Of a stretch of 64,000 bases of DNA, positions 8,710 to 17,503 are shown piece by piece (position 1 is the first letter of the stretch; each line of letters starts with the position of its first letter). The translations under genes and the position numbers were made by a program. This DNA is from Martelella radicis (GTDB lineage: Bacteria; Pseudomonadota; Alphaproteobacteria; Rhizobiales; Rhizobiaceae), in contig NZ_JACIDZ010000014.1 in NCBI RefSeq assembly GCF_014196625.1, positions 62,001 through 126,000 on the forward strand. The letters are read 5' to 3'. Under the pieces are notes generated by a model. That model made no database searches, had not been told where the DNA came from, and saw nothing but the letters and a program-made list of their open reading frames with translations.

Positions 8710-9547
8710 GACGAAGAGTGAGGGGCAGGCGGCTGAGGGGTACAGCGCGGCCATGGAGAAAAACCGGATTCCGGCGATCGACCGCATGATGGATGTGCTG
8801 GCCTACCTGGAGAGGAAGCCGAGCGGCGCATCCATGCGCGAACTGGTCGAAGTGCTGCATCTGCCGCGCACGACCGTCTACCGCCTGCTCAATTCGCTCC
8901 ACGCCTACGGGATCGTCCGGCATCTGCCCGATGGCAGCTACGTCCTCGGCACCCGCCTGATTTCGCTTGCCGCGCGCGTTCTGCCGAGCGCGGCCGATAT
9001 CGACATCGTTCTGCTCGCGACGCCGCATATGGAGCGACTCTCCGAAACCACCGGCGAGGGGTGCAAGCTTTCGATCCTCAGCGATGACGGCGTCGTCGTG
9101 ATCGCCGCCAGTTCCGGCTCGCGCCGCCATGCCCTTGCCGGCGTACCCGGCCAGCGCTTTCCGCTTCACACCGGCGCCGCCAGCAAGGTCCTGCTTGCCA
9201 GCCTGACGAAATCGGAGCTCGATGCCATTCTGCCGGAGGCGCTGGCGCGCTACACGCCCCGCACGATCACCTCGGTCAAGAACCTGCGCAGCGAGCTGAC
9301 CCGCATCCGCCGCCAGGGCTGGGCCTGGGACGAAGGCGAATTCTCCACTGGCGTAAACGCCTTTGCCGCCCCGGTTCCGGACCGCAACGGCAAGACGATC
9401 GCGGCACTCAGCCTGCCCTACCTTGCCGACGAGACCAATGCCGGACGCCTTGATATGCTCCGGGCTGCCACCATCTCGACCGCCGGCGCGATCGCCGCCG
9501 ACCTTCCGGCCGTGCCCACCCGCGGCTCGACTGGCTGGAATGGTTGA
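8705..9547 (+). CDS. IclR-family transcriptional regulator
   Basis: A 280-residue protein with an N-terminal winged helix (IPAIDRMMDVLAYLE then MRELVEVLHLPRTTVYRLL) and a C-terminal GAF-like effector domain (about residues 100-260, with FPLHTGAASKVLL). The start is uncertain: ATG 8705 has only a weak GGGA before it and sits inside an operator-like sequence, while ATG 8753 has GAGGGG 12 bases upstream and still leaves the whole HTH. It sits between the two arms of the sugar-acid island, and a shared dyad occurs at 8060, 8685 and 10830, so it likely controls both operons and itself. The effector is probably a sugar acid, by context only. Confidence 0.88.
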   Translation: MKTKSEGQAAEGYSAAMEKNRIPAIDRMMDVLAYLERKPSGASMRELVEVLHLPRTTVYRLLNSLHAYGIVRHLPDGSYVLGTRLISLAARVLPSAADIDIVLLATPHMERLSETTGEGCKLSILSDDGVVVIAASSGSRRHALAGVPGQRFPLHTGAASKVLLASLTKSELDAILPEALARYTPRTITSVKNLRSELTRIRRQGWAWDEGEFSTGVNAFAAPVPDRNGKTIAALSLPYLADETNAGRLDMLRAATISTAGAIAADLPAVPTRGSTGWNG

Positions 9548-9549
9548 CA

Positions 9550-10746
9550 TCATTTGAAGAAATCCGCGTCGTCGTCGTTCAGATAGCGTTCGGCAGCCTC
9601 GGGGATCAGGTCAACGCCGAGGCCCGGCGCCGTCAGCACATCGACAAAGCCGTCCTTGACGATCGTCTCCGGCAGTCCGGTGACGATATCCGCCCACCAT
9701 TCGGGAACAGCGATCGGATATTCGAAGGCGATGAAATTGGCCGGCAGCGTTGCGCTCACCTGAATGAGGGCGGCAAGGCCGATCAGCCCGTTGGCCGTGC
9801 CATGCGGGGCCATCATGATCCCGTGAAGATCGGCATATTCGGCGATCCACTTGAGTTCCGCCAGACCACCGACATCGGCCGGGTCCGGCCCGATCACGTC
9901 GACGGCGCGTGCCTCGATCAGCGGCTTGTAATTGTTTCTGAGATAGATCTGCTCGCCGGTATGGATCGGCGTCGACGTCGCCGTCGTCAGATCGCGGTAG
10001 AGATCGGTATCCGACCAGGGCGTGTAGTCGCCCGAGATCAGATCCTCAAGCCAAAGCAGATCGAGATGCTCCACCCCACGGGCAAATCTGAGCGCATCGG
10101 AAAACATCCAGCCCGGGCCGCAATCGAGCGCAAGGCCGACCGAGGTGCCGGCAACCTCCTTCATCGCCTCGACGCAATCGATCGTGTGGCGCAGCCCCTT
10201 TTCGGAAATCTTGCCGCGCTCCATGATGCCGTGCTGGCCTGCACCCGCATGTTCGCCATAATGAAAGCCGGGAATGACTTCCTTCATTGCGCAATGAAAG
10301 GCAATCGGCTGCTTGATCATGGTGAAGCCTTCCGGCAGCGCCATCATCCTGCGCATGTCATCGGCATAGTCTTCCGGCCGATAGCCGTTCAGCGGAAAGC
10401 GGATGCCGCCATTATAGACCCGCAACCTGTCACGTACCTTGCCGCCGAGCAGTTTGTGCACCGGCAGGCCCGCGGCCTTGCCGGCGATATCCCAGAGCGC
10501 CATTTCAATAACGCTGACGGCGCTGCCGAACGGTTTGTTGCCGCCGCGCTGGCGAATGCGCAACATGACGCGCTCCACATCGGTCGGGTCGGCGCCCAGG
10601 ATCGCCTCGCGAAGCTGCAGGATCTGCGGCTTGATATAGGGTTTGTAGAATTCGGCCTGGCCGACCCCCACAATCCCTTCATCAGTCATGATGCGGACAA
10701 CCGGATGGTTTCCGATGACCGCGCATTTGAGGTCCGTGATCTTCAT
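9550..10746 (-). CDS. Enolase-superfamily (mandelate racemase/muconate lactonizing) sugar-acid dehydratase
   Basis: A 398-residue protein with the N-terminal capping domain and (beta/alpha)7-beta barrel of the MR/MLE group. Metal ligands are visible as D in ALDCGPGW, E in LLWLEDLI and E in HTGEQIY, and a late catalytic histidine in APHGTANG. This arrangement matches acid-sugar dehydratases such as galactonate or mannonate dehydratase. The ATG at 10746 was chosen because of CAGGAGCG upstream; the open frame continues to 10854 through the promoter region. It is transcribed divergently from the oxidoreductase at 10880, with dyad copy 3 between them, and converges on the IclR gene with a 2-bp gap. 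Confidence 0.87.
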   Translation of the reverse strand: MKITDLKCAVIGNHPVVRIMTDEGIVGVGQAEFYKPYIKPQILQLREAILGADPTDVERVMLRIRQRGGNKPFGSAVSVIEMALWDIAGKAAGLPVHKLLGGKVRDRLRVYNGGIRFPLNGYRPEDYADDMRRMMALPEGFTMIKQPIAFHCAMKEVIPGFHYGEHAGAGQHGIMERGKISEKGLRHTIDCVEAMKEVAGTSVGLALDCGPGWMFSDALRFARGVEHLDLLWLEDLISGDYTPWSDTDLYRDLTTATSTPIHTGEQIYLRNNYKPLIEARAVDVIGPDPADVGGLAELKWIAEYADLHGIMMAPHGTANGLIGLAALIQVSATLPANFIAFEYPIAVPEWWADIVTGLPETIVKDGFVDVLTAPGLGVDLIPEAAERYLNDDDADFFK

Positions 10747-10829
10747 TGGGCGCTCCTGCTTCCCTGCCCGTCGCTGTAATCGCGACTCTTCGCACTTGAC
10801 TTTGACTGAAATTTCCTCTCTTTTCAATC

Positions 10830-10859
10830 CATATTCGGAACCTATTTGGTCCAAATATG
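10830..10859. promoter_or_regulatory. Dyad operator copy 3 in a divergent promoter
   Basis: CATATTCGGAAC, 6-base spacer, GGTCCAAATATG; 10 of 12 positions pair. It lies 20 bp before the ATG at 10880 and 84 bp before the start at 10746, well placed to control both directions. It matches copies at 8060 and 8685. Confidence 0.65.
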
Positions 10860-10879
10860 AAACTTATGGGAGGACATCC

Positions 10880-11896
10880 ATGTCCGATAGACTGAAATGG
10901 GGCGTCTTGAGCACAGCCGGAATCGGTATGCGCAAGGTGATTCCCGGCATGAAGAAATCCGAACTGGGCATTGTGCACGCGATCGCCTCTCGCGATGAGG
11001 CAAAGGCTTCAGCGGCCGCAGAGAAGCTGCAGATCCCGGTCAGCTACGGCAGCTACGAGGCCCTTCTGGCGGATCCGGAAATCGATGCGATCTACAATCC
11101 GCTGCCGGTCAACATGCATGTCGACTGGTCTATCAAGGCCATGGAATCCGGCAAGCACGTCCTGTGTGAAAAACCGATCGCGATGAGCGCCGAGGAGGCC
11201 AAGCGACTGATTGACGCACGTGAACGCACGGGCAAGCAGGTGCTGGAAGCCGTCATGGTGCGCCAGCACCCCCAATGGCTCCGTGTTGCCGAGATCATCC
11301 GCTCCGGCGAGATCGGTGAGGTCTGCCTGATGCAGACGACGATGAGCTTCTTCAACGACGATCCGAACAATATCCGCAACATTCCCGAGGTCGGCGGCGG
11401 CGCGCTCTACGATGTCGGCTGCTATGCCCTCTTCCTCTCGCGTTTCGTCTTCAACGCCGAACCGGAACAGGTCGTCGCCATGAGCGATATCGACCCGAAC
11501 ATGAAGACCGACCGGCTGATGAGCGGGATCGTTGATTTCGGAGGCGGAAAACAGCTCTCCTTTGCCTGCGGCACCCAGCTTGCCCGTTTCCAGACGGTGC
11601 AGATCTTCGGTCGCAAGGGCCGGATCGAGGTGCCGATCTCGCTCAATGCACCGCAGGGCGGAGAGGTCACGATCACTATCGATGCAGACGGCACCAATGA
11701 ACCGGACAAGATGCGCCGGGAGGTGATCCCGGCCAGCGATCAATACACGCTGCAGGCAGACCTTGCCGCTCGCGTCTTCCTTGGCGAGACCGCCGCCGAA
11801 TATCCGATCGAAAACGCCGTCAACAACATGGCGGCAATCGACGCGCTTTACCGCTCTTCCAAGAGCCATACCTGGGAAAAGGTCGCCTCCATATGA
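10880..11896 (+). CDS. Gfo/Idh/MocA-family oxidoreductase
   Basis: A 338-residue NAD(P)-dependent sugar or polyol dehydrogenase-type protein. It has an N-terminal Rossmann fold (GVLSTAGIGMR near residues 8-18) and the EKP motif in HVLCEKPIAM, followed by the C-terminal sheet domain beginning with GGGALYDVGCY. GGGAGGA lies 6 bases before the ATG at 10880. It opens the rightward operon; its stop overlaps the next start (ATGA at 11893-11896), so the two are translationally coupled. It shares only family-level likeness with the oxidoreductase at 1842, so the two probably act on different substrates. Confidence 0.9.
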   Translation: MSDRLKWGVLSTAGIGMRKVIPGMKKSELGIVHAIASRDEAKASAAAEKLQIPVSYGSYEALLADPEIDAIYNPLPVNMHVDWSIKAMESGKHVLCEKPIAMSAEEAKRLIDARERTGKQVLEAVMVRQHPQWLRVAEIIRSGEIGEVCLMQTTMSFFNDDPNNIRNIPEVGGGALYDVGCYALFLSRFVFNAEPEQVVAMSDIDPNMKTDRLMSGIVDFGGGKQLSFACGTQLARFQTVQIFGRKGRIEVPISLNAPQGGEVTITIDADGTNEPDKMRREVIPASDQYTLQADLAARVFLGETAAEYPIENAVNNMAAIDALYRSSKSHTWEKVASI

Positions 11897-12648
11897 TCAT
11901 CGATCCATCCGTCACACCACCTGTTGACATTACCCGTCCGCCCAAGGCGCTCGTCGATGGCCTGGCACAGATCGGCACGGCTGCCGTGAGCGGCGAACTC
12001 AGCCGGCTGGGCATTCGCGATCCGCAGCTGACCGGCCTGACGCCGATGGCCTATGGCCAGTGCATGGCCGGCCCGGCGCTGACGCTGCAGTTTCTGCCCA
12101 AGCGCGAGGACCTGGCGCCCGGCGAGGAATATGAAGAACCGGAAAAGCAGATCCATCGCCATGTGCTCTACCTCGTGCAGGAAGGCGATGTGGTGGTCGT
12201 GGATGCGCGCGGCGACATGCATTCCGGCATTTTCGGCGAGATGATGATGACCTATTTCAAGGGCCGCAAGGGCGCGGGCCTCGTGGTCGACGGCTGCCTG
12301 CGCGACACGCCGAAGATCGCCGGCCTGGGCGTCAACATCTGGTCACGCGGTCGCACGCCCAATTTCCACACCCAGACCGGCCTGATGCCCTACGCCGTCA
12401 ACGTGCCCGTCGCCTGCGGCGGAACCACCGTCATGCCGGGCGATATCATCGTTGCCGATGATGACGGCGCCGTCGTCGTTCCCATCGCGCTTGCCGAACA
12501 GATCCTCGAAATGGGCAACAAGCATGCCGACTGGGAGGATTTCGCGCGCCTGAGGCTGAGCCAGGGCGCCGACCTCAGGAAATATTACCCGATCTCGAAA
12601 GAGGTCGAAGCCGAATACCTCGCCTGGCGCGAAAAGAACCCGCTCTGA
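11893..12648 (+). CDS. RraA-family protein (dimethylmenaquinone methyltransferase-like, possible aldolase)
   Basis: A 251-residue member of the RraA fold, longer than the 160-residue RNase E regulator. The glycine-rich core GEMMMTYFKGRKGAGLVVDG with a following R..P motif (DGCLRDTP) is the usual active site of the divalent-metal HMG/CHA-type aldolases in this family, so a catabolic aldolase, lyase or decarboxylase role is more likely than RNA regulation. It starts within the preceding stop codon (ATGA) and is followed by the importer ATPase. Which carbon-carbon bond it might cut is unknown. Confidence 0.8.
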   Translation: MIIDPSVTPPVDITRPPKALVDGLAQIGTAAVSGELSRLGIRDPQLTGLTPMAYGQCMAGPALTLQFLPKREDLAPGEEYEEPEKQIHRHVLYLVQEGDVVVVDARGDMHSGIFGEMMMTYFKGRKGAGLVVDGCLRDTPKIAGLGVNIWSRGRTPNFHTQTGLMPYAVNVPVACGGTTVMPGDIIVADDDGAVVVPIALAEQILEMGNKHADWEDFARLRLSQGADLRKYYPISKEVEAEYLAWREKNPL

Positions 12649-12672
12649 ACCAAAACGCCGTGGAGGAGTAAC

Positions 12673-13743
12673 ATGGCTACGATCAGTCTCAAGAACATAA
12701 AGAAGTCCTTTGGCGCGGTGGAAGTCATCCACGATGTCAGCCTTGACGTCGAGGACGGCGAATTCCTGGCCCTCGTCGGTCCGTCCGGTTGCGGCAAGTC
12801 CACCCTCCTGCGCATGCTCGCGGGGCTGGAAGAAGTAACTGCCGGCGACATCATGATCGGTGGCGAACGGGTCAACGACCTTTCTCCGCGCGAGCGCAAT
12901 ATTGCCATGGTGTTCCAGTCCTACGCGCTTTATCCGCATATGACCGTGCGCCAGAACATGAGCTTCAATCTCAGACTGTCACGCACGCCGAAGGCCGAGC
13001 AGGAGAAACGCGTCAACGAGGCCGCGCGCATGCTGGGGCTTGAAAACCTGCTCGACCGCAAGCCGGCCAATCTCTCCGGCGGTCAGCGTCAGCGCGTCGC
13101 CATGGGCCGCGCGGTCGTGCGGCACCCGGAAGTCTTCCTGTTCGACGAACCCCTGTCGAACCTCGACGCCAAGCTGCGCGTCCAGATGCGGGCCGAGATC
13201 AAGGCGCTTCACCAGAAGGTGCGCACGACCTCGGTCTACGTGACCCACGACCAGATCGAGGCGATGACGCTTGCCGACCGTATTGTCGTTCTCAACGGCG
13301 GCATCATCGAACAGGTCGGTCGTCCGCTCGACCTTTATCGCCAGCCGGCAAACCTTTTTGTCGCAGGCTTCATCGGCTCGCCGGCAATGAATTTCATCGA
13401 TGCCAAAATCTCCGAAAAAGATGGCGCCGTGGTCGGTCATTGCATTGACGGCAACGATGTCGTTCTACCGGGGGCCTACGGTGAACATGCCGGCCGCGAG
13501 GTAACCCTCGGCTTCCGTCCGGAAGATTTCGCATTGGGCGACGGCAGCATTCGCGGCTCCGTCGCCATGGTCGAGCCGACGGGCGCACAGACCCTCGTTT
13601 CTGTCGCCACCCCTGGTGCAAAGGAACCCTTCCTCGCCGTCGTTGATGCGGCCTGCGAATATGATGTCGACCAGGCGGTTGCCGCTCATATTGCCCCGGA
13701 AAAGGTTCACGTCTTTGACAGGAAAACCGGGAGGCGCCTGTGA
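12673..13743 (+). CDS. ABC importer ATPase (UgpC/MsmK/MalK type)
   Basis: A 356-residue ATPase with Walker A GPSGCGKST (36-44), signature LSGGQ (134-138), Walker B VFLFDEP (154-160), the H-loop in VTHDQIEA, and a C-terminal TOBE/OB regulatory domain after about residue 240. UgpC/MsmK-type ATPases power CUT1 sugar importers and one can serve several. No permease is adjacent here. The permease and binding-protein genes at 3890-6873 lack an ATPase, so this gene is the likely partner, under the same predicted operator. GGAGGAG precedes the ATG. Confidence 0.93.
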   Translation: MATISLKNIKKSFGAVEVIHDVSLDVEDGEFLALVGPSGCGKSTLLRMLAGLEEVTAGDIMIGGERVNDLSPRERNIAMVFQSYALYPHMTVRQNMSFNLRLSRTPKAEQEKRVNEAARMLGLENLLDRKPANLSGGQRQRVAMGRAVVRHPEVFLFDEPLSNLDAKLRVQMRAEIKALHQKVRTTSVYVTHDQIEAMTLADRIVVLNGGIIEQVGRPLDLYRQPANLFVAGFIGSPAMNFIDAKISEKDGAVVGHCIDGNDVVLPGAYGEHAGREVTLGFRPEDFALGDGSIRGSVAMVEPTGAQTLVSVATPGAKEPFLAVVDAACEYDVDQAVAAHIAPEKVHVFDRKTGRRL

Positions 13744-14216
13744 GCGAACGCCTGGAACAGATCGCGTGCCTGGAAGCCGAACGCCAGGCGCTCACCCTGC
13801 CCGCATTCAACGCCGATGTTGCCTGGGCGATCGGCAGCCACATCAGGGACCGCGCCTCCGCCGAGAACCACCCGATCGCGATCGAAGTGTCGGGCATCGG
13901 CGGGCGGCTGTTCTTTGCGGCCATGCCGGGCGCAAGCCCGGACAACGCCGAATGGATCCGCCGCAAGCGCAACGTCGTTGAGCGCTTCTTCGAAAGTTCG
14001 CTGCTGGTGACCCTCCAGTGCGATGAGCGCGGGCGGAAAATTCCCGAGCAGTTCAAGTTGAGCGAGGCGGATTTCGTCCACTCCGGCGGCGGCGTGGCGA
14101 TCAGAACCGCCGACAGCGGCTTCGTCGGCTGCGTCACGGTTTCCGGGCTCACCCAGTATCAGGACCATGAACTGGGCGCAGAAGCGCTGCGCGCTCTGGT
14201 CCAGGCTGCGCGATAG
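13740..14216 (+). CDS. UPF0303-type (heme-degrading-domain) protein
   Basis: A 158-residue protein matching the UPF0303 family: AFNADVAWAIGSHIRDRA near residues 22-39, LFFAAMPGASPDNAEWIRRK, then ERF and a C-terminal GCVTVSGLTQYQDHELGAEAL. Structural relatives bind heme or small acids and are often placed in sugar-acid operons, but no reaction is firmly established. It starts with GTG at 13740, inside the stop of the ATPase gene, with GGGAGG upstream, so it is co-translated as the last gene of the rightward operon. Confidence 0.8.
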   Translation: MSERLEQIACLEAERQALTLPAFNADVAWAIGSHIRDRASAENHPIAIEVSGIGGRLFFAAMPGASPDNAEWIRRKRNVVERFFESSLLVTLQCDERGRKIPEQFKLSEADFVHSGGGVAIRTADSGFVGCVTVSGLTQYQDHELGAEALRALVQAAR

Positions 14217-14311
14217 GTTTGCGCATCATAGCCTAGAACGGGCAAACGCGCTCGGCAATCGGGCAGCTCCGTGTCACGCCCGAAAAAGCCTCAAGAACGC
14301 ACCATACGCAC

Positions 14312-14348
14312 GACACCTTCCTGGTTCATTAATGGACAGGAAGGTGTC
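14312..14348. terminator. Long perfect inverted repeat between convergent genes
   Basis: GACACCTTCCTG and CAGGAAGGTGTC are perfectly complementary 12-bp arms around a 13-base loop that itself contains the palindrome CATTAATG. It lies between the end of the sugar-acid operon (14216) and the end of the TRAP operon (14497), so a bidirectional terminator is plausible. No T-run follows on either strand, so a dispersed palindromic repeat is the alternative. Confidence 0.5.
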
Positions 14349-14496
14349 TGTCTTCTGCGGGAGATCCAGTCGGATAGCCGGATCGATACGCGCGCTAGAA
14401 CGGCTCCGCCTTTCTTGGAAACGCGCAACCGCTCTATCTATTTGTTTTTACATATTTTCGCGGGCGTCAGAAGTTTCTATCTGACTGCGAAATGCT

Positions 14497-15783
14497 CTAT
14501 GCATATCCAAACAGGCGCGGGAAATACATGGTCAGCACCGGCAGATAGGTGATCAGCAGCAGAACCACGAGTTCCGCGGCGATGAACGGCAGGATGGCCC
14601 GACTTATTCGCGACAGACTAACCTTTGACACTCCGCAGGCCGCAAACAGCACAAGTCCGAAGGGCGGCGTTGCCAATCCTATGGTCAGGTTGGTGCAGGT
14701 GATCAGGCCGAAATGGATCGGATCGACGCCGTATTTGTAGGCGATCGGCGCGAGCAGCGGCCCGAGTACGATGATGGCGAAGCCCATGTCGAGGAACATG
14801 CCGATGACCAGGTAGATGACATTGACCAGCAGCAGGAAGACCAGCTTGTTCTCCGTCAGCGACACGAAGGCGATGGTGACATGCTCGACGAGATTGAAAT
14901 AGGTCACCAGCCAGCTGAAGGTCTTGGCGCAGGCCATCAGGAACATGATCATCGCCGTCGCCTTGACGGTATGGGAGAGGATCGGGACCAGGTCCGACAG
15001 TTTGAGCTTGCGGTAGAACAGGAAGCCGATCGCCAGGCCATACATGACCGCCACGGCGGATGCCTGGGTCGGGCTGAAGAAACCGCCGAGAATGCCGCCC
15101 ATGATGATCACCGGCAGCAGCAGCGCGGGAGCACCCTGAATGAAGGCGATGATCAGCCGGACGACGCCGACGAACGGCGCCCGCTCGCCGTATCCCTTGC
15201 GCACGGCAACGAGATAGGCCGTCACCATCAGCGCCAGCGCCACCAGGATGCCCGGCACCATTCCGCCGAGAAACAGGCCGGCAATCGACACGTTCATCAC
15301 CGAGGCATAGATCAGCATCGGGATGCTCGGTGGAATGATCGGACCGATGACGGAGCTGGCCGCCGTCACGGCCGCGCTGTAATCCTCGCCATAGCCGTTC
15401 TTCTTCATGGCGGGCACCATGATGCTGCCGACGGCAACGGTGTCGGAGACCGCGGACCCTGTGATACCGGCAAAAAACATGCTGGAGACGATATTGGTGT
15501 GGGCAAGGCCGCCGCGAATCCAGCCCACCAGCGACGATGACAGCGTCATCAGCCGGTCGGTGATCCCGGCCCGGTTCATGATCTCGCCTGCCATGATGAA
15601 GAACGGGATCGCCAGCAGAAGCATGTTCTCCGTGCTGGTGAACATGCGTTGCGGGATCTGCAGGAAAAGCCGCGGATCACCGATATCGACATAGACGAAA
15701 ATCGTCATCAGCACGAGGCAGAGCGCAATCGGAACCCCAAGCAGAAGCATCGGGATGAAGCTGCCAAAAATGATAGCAATCAA
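14497..15783 (-). CDS. TRAP transporter large permease (DctM)
   Basis: A 428-residue integral membrane protein with about 12 hydrophobic segments, hallmark features of DctM such as PFFIMAGEIMNRAGI near the N-terminal third, SSVIGPIIPPSIPMLIYA in the middle and a C-terminal GLATPPFGLVLF. This is the Na+-coupled channel subunit of a tripartite ATP-independent periplasmic transporter. It is the last gene of a dctP-dctQ-dctM operon read leftward. TRAP systems of this type usually import C4-dicarboxylates, sugar acids or other organic acids. Confidence 0.95.
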   Translation of the reverse strand: MIAIIFGSFIPMLLLGVPIALCLVLMTIFVYVDIGDPRLFLQIPQRMFTSTENMLLLAIPFFIMAGEIMNRAGITDRLMTLSSSLVGWIRGGLAHTNIVSSMFFAGITGSAVSDTVAVGSIMVPAMKKNGYGEDYSAAVTAASSVIGPIIPPSIPMLIYASVMNVSIAGLFLGGMVPGILVALALMVTAYLVAVRKGYGERAPFVGVVRLIIAFIQGAPALLLPVIIMGGILGGFFSPTQASAVAVMYGLAIGFLFYRKLKLSDLVPILSHTVKATAMIMFLMACAKTFSWLVTYFNLVEHVTIAFVSLTENKLVFLLLVNVIYLVIGMFLDMGFAIIVLGPLLAPIAYKYGVDPIHFGLITCTNLTIGLATPPFGLVLFAACGVSKVSLSRISRAILPFIAAELVVLLLITYLPVLTMYFPRLFGYA

Positions 15784-15786
15784 GGT

Positions 15787-16302
15787 TCAAACTCCGGCGG
15801 TTTGCGTGAGGTCTGCCTTGTCGCGCGGATCGGGAAGCGCGGCAGCGACACTGAAAAGCCCCAGCAGCGCACCGCCGACCGGAACCGAAAGGTAATAATA
15901 GAAGAGCGAGATATCGAGGTAGAGCGAGGTCTGGTACTTGCCCACGAACAGCGCCATCTCCCAGCCGAAATAGACCATGACGAAGACAACGACGAGCGTC
16001 AGCAGCGTGTACCCGGCCTTCAGGACGGCCTGCAGGGACGGACCCACCATCTCGTAAAGGAGTTCAACGCCGATATGTCCGCCATGCCGCGCGATTACGC
16101 CGGCGCCGATGAAAATCGCCCAGGCAAAGAGCAAGTTGCTGACCTCTTCGACCCAGACCGGCGAATTGCCGACAAGCTGGTTGGCGATAATCTCGTAGGC
16201 AGAGATGAGAAACAACAAGCCGGTCAGAACGATGGCGACGGCCATACAGGCCTTCTCCAGGCCATCGACGGCGGTCTGGTATCCGATAAGAAGTTTTTTC
16301 AT
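15787..16302 (-). CDS. TRAP transporter small permease (DctQ)
   Basis: A 171-residue membrane protein with four hydrophobic segments and the DctQ sequence VWVEEVSNLLFAWAIFIGAG in the second helix region. It bridges the binding protein and the large permease. It ends 3 bp before the DctM start. A 163-bp gap separates it from the binding-protein gene; I see no gene in that gap. Confidence 0.92.
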   Translation of the reverse strand: MKKLLIGYQTAVDGLEKACMAVAIVLTGLLFLISAYEIIANQLVGNSPVWVEEVSNLLFAWAIFIGAGVIARHGGHIGVELLYEMVGPSLQAVLKAGYTLLTLVVVFVMVYFGWEMALFVGKYQTSLYLDISLFYYYLSVPVGGALLGLFSVAAALPDPRDKADLTQTAGV

Positions 16303-16465
16303 TGAATAGGTCTCCCTGCCGCCAGAGCTGCGCGCGCTTTGCGGAAGCTGCCCTCAGACCGGCCGCTCCCGCAATTGCGCGCGCAGGGACAGCGACGCCG
16401 CCATCAATCAGGTCGCCCTGATCGCTGTCGCCGCGGCGTCGCCAGTCCTGCTCCTGCCAGCAAAC

Positions 16466-17503
16466 TCAGCGCTGGCTTTCAGCCTCCTTGGTCGCTGCAA
16501 AGATGCGGTCAACCCATTCCTGCCCGTCATCGCCCATCTTGCGCAACACCATGTCGATATAGGGCTGTTGGGCGAGTTCGCGGAATTCCTTGAGTTCGGC
16601 GGCAGTCGGGTAATAAAACACCGCGCCTTCGGCTTCCATCGCTTCCTGGATCACCAGCGAACTGAGATAGGACTGGGCATTGCCCATGCGCGAGCAGAGA
16701 TCACCGGCCCTCAGCATAAGGGTCTGGTTTTCCGGCGACAGCGACTGGAAGAACTCCTCGTTGATGAGGATCGGATGCAGGTTGTAGCTGTGGCGGGTCA
16801 TGGTGACGTAAGGGTTCACCTCATAGAGCTTCTGCGAATACATCGAATAAAGCTCGGTATCGTGACCTTCCGCCATGCCCGACTGCAGCGCGGTATAGAG
16901 CTCGCTCCAGCTGATCGTTACAGTATTGGCATCCCAGGCGCGGAACATGGCCAGAAGCCCCGGGTTTTCGGGCACCCGCATCTTCATGCCCTTCATGTCG
17001 GCAACACTGTGGATCGGCTTTTCGGAATAGATGTTGCGAAAGCCCGCCCCTTCCGGCCAGGCAAGAACCCTGAGGCCGGTCCTCTCGAGGAAAGCCTCGG
17101 CCAGTTCATCGCCCAAAGGCCCTTCCATGACCTGCCAAGCGGTCAGGCTGTCGGGAAAGACATAGGGAATTTGCGTGATCGCCATTTCCGGCAAGAACGG
17201 AACCATGATCGAGGTGTAGGTGCCGACCATCTGGATCACGCCGGCCTGCGCCGATTCGATCATCGCGCGGGCGCCGCCAAGCGAACTGTCGGGATAGACG
17301 TCAAGCTCAATCTGGCCGTCGGTAGAGGTACTCAGATAATCCTTCATCGCCGCGACACAGGCCGTGCGACCGGCGCCCGGCAGGTGCAGGTCACCCTCCG
17401 AACCATGTCCGATCTTGATGACGATCGGTTCGGCGCTTGCGGCGCCGGCGAACGTGCTGACGGCCATCGACAGACCGACGGCAAAAGCTGCAAATTTCTT
17501 CAT
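16466..17503 (-). CDS. TRAP transporter substrate-binding protein (DctP)
   Basis: A 345-residue periplasmic binding protein with a Sec signal peptide (MKKFAAFAVGLS, then AGAASA before residue 25) and the TRAP-binding landmarks GARAMIESAQAGVIQM and MKGMKMRVPENP, the latter holding the conserved arginine that binds the substrate carboxylate. The ATG at 17503 is preceded by GGGAGGAA; the frame continues to 17599 but that part reads through the ribosome binding site. A 12-3-12 perfect palindrome lies 94 bp upstream. The substrate is presumably an organic acid handled by the neighbouring thiamine enzyme genes. Confidence 0.92.
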   Translation of the reverse strand: MKKFAAFAVGLSMAVSTFAGAASAEPIVIKIGHGSEGDLHLPGAGRTACVAAMKDYLSTSTDGQIELDVYPDSSLGGARAMIESAQAGVIQMVGTYTSIMVPFLPEMAITQIPYVFPDSLTAWQVMEGPLGDELAEAFLERTGLRVLAWPEGAGFRNIYSEKPIHSVADMKGMKMRVPENPGLLAMFRAWDANTVTISWSELYTALQSGMAEGHDTELYSMYSQKLYEVNPYVTMTRHSYNLHPILINEEFFQSLSPENQTLMLRAGDLCSRMGNAQSYLSSLVIQEAMEAEGAVFYYPTAAELKEFRELAQQPYIDMVLRKMGDDGQEWVDRIFAATKEAESQR

